Assembly: GCA_902795345.1 (NCBI GenBank)
Contig: CADBKO010000002.1
Coordinates: 59,641 to 123,640 of the forward strand
Reading direction: 5' to 3'
Origin: Oscillospiraceae bacterium
Lineage (GTDB): Bacteria; Bacillota; Clostridia; Oscillospirales; Oscillospiraceae
DNA length: 64,000 bases
Shown here: positions 63,879 to 64,000 of the stretch, piece after piece
Layout: every line of letters begins with the position of its first letter
Numbering within the stretch: position 1 is the stretch's first letter
Program-made: the position numbers and the translations under genes
Notes under the pieces: generated by a model
The model's input: only the letters and a program-made list of their open reading frames with translations
Database searches by the model: none
What the model was told of the DNA's origin: nothing

Positions 63879-64000
63879 CTATTTCCCCTTTTCCGGGCGG
63901 TTCAGCAGGAGGATGGCGGCCAGGATCAGGGCTATGCCCGCCAGCTTCGGAAGGTCGTGGGGTTCCCCGTAGCAGACCATGCCCAGCACCGCCCCCACCA
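63879..64000 (-). CDS. DMT-superfamily transporter, C-terminal part
   Basis: The window ends inside this gene. The visible 40 or so codons read V-G-A-V-L-G-M-V-C-Y-G-E-P-H, then L-P-K-L-A-G-I-A-L-I-L-A-A-I-L-L-L and the terminal N-R-P-E-K-G-K. This is the last transmembrane helix of a small EamA-type or related multidrug/metabolite carrier. A diverged remnant of the same 3' end lies at 60102-60240. The start and topology lie outside the window. Confidence 0.72.
   Translation of the reverse strand, partial: VGAVLGMVCYGEPHDLPKLAGIALILAAILLLNRPEKGK

Noticed and set aside
60102..64000. Exact att sites of an integrating element at the two transporter 3' ends
   Set aside because: The two copies differ at several bases and no integrase lies between them, so a direct att pair cannot be claimed.

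Overview
The window looks like a chromosomal segment of a GC-rich, spore-forming member of the Clostridia, most like the Oscillospiraceae (Oscillibacter, Flavonifractor and Lawsonibacter type). The grounds are strongly GC-rich coding sequence with Clostridia-type protein families, a clear SpoIIR, three genes of the non-mevalonate isoprenoid pathway (dxr, ispG, ispE), DegV, DUF1846 and DUF554 proteins, oligoendopeptidase F, an S-layer-homology protein and a glycyl-radical enzyme. No rRNA or tRNA gene was recognised. All calls come from reading the sequence without database searches.

Region by region. 0-3 kb is the dxr-rseP-ispG isoprenoid and membrane-protease cluster. It is interrupted by a small GIY-YIG nuclease gene that sits between copies of a palindromic repeat. 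3.0-3.24 kb follows a perfect TTGACA-17-TATAAT promoter and probably encodes a structured non-coding RNA. 3.3-9.3 kb (minus strand) holds an XRE regulator with a bactofilin-like tail, DegV, an XRE membrane protein, a zinc-ribbon protein, and a GDPD / MFS / HAD-IIA operon. 9.4-13.2 kb (plus) has an SDR dehydrogenase, a secreted stalk-domain protein and a CASTOR/POLLUX-like ion channel. 13.3-21.8 kb (minus) has pncB, DUF1846, DUF554, prfB, ddl, a membrane-anchored MurF-type ligase and an alpha/beta hydrolase. 21.9-22.75 kb is a gene-free patch of palindromic repeats. 22.75-25.2 kb has an XRE/TPR-like regulator and a YhbD-bactofilin pair behind a promoter whose spacer is a palindrome. 25.3-30.4 kb (plus) has a GT2 glycosyltransferase, an O-antigen-ligase-like protein, an old-yellow-enzyme reductase and a GNAT acetyltransferase. 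30.4-43.4 kb holds a glycyl-radical enzyme, PepF, an unknown protein, an SLH protein, a MATE exporter, a HAD-NadE fusion, SpoIIR, IspE and ApgM.

43.5-60.1 kb is a one-directional phage structural and lysis module: terminase small and large subunits, portal, scaffold-like protein, decoration-like protein, Mu gpT-like major capsid protein, fibres, CHAP-SLH endolysin, holin, tail hub and a large internal protein. No integrase, replication genes or tape measure were seen, so it resembles a short-tailed phage remnant or a domesticated particle. A 760-bp gap inside it holds a TIR-bounded repeat element and five tandem hairpin units. The array's variant last unit recurs at 22.5 kb, and an inserted copy lies at 48.35 kb. 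60.3-63.8 kb is visibly AT-richer and encodes two secreted multidomain proteins: an LRR-stalk protein, and a C39-like peptidase with SH3 and ricin-type domains. It lies between a 3' remnant and the 3' end of DMT-type transporter genes, which suggests horizontal acquisition.

The most promising undescribed features are the GIY-YIG gene with its palindromes, the ncRNA at 3.0 kb, the tandem hairpin array with its phage-gene ends, the HAD-NadE fusion with an internal ribosome binding site, and the bactofilin genes linked to DNA-binding proteins at two loci.
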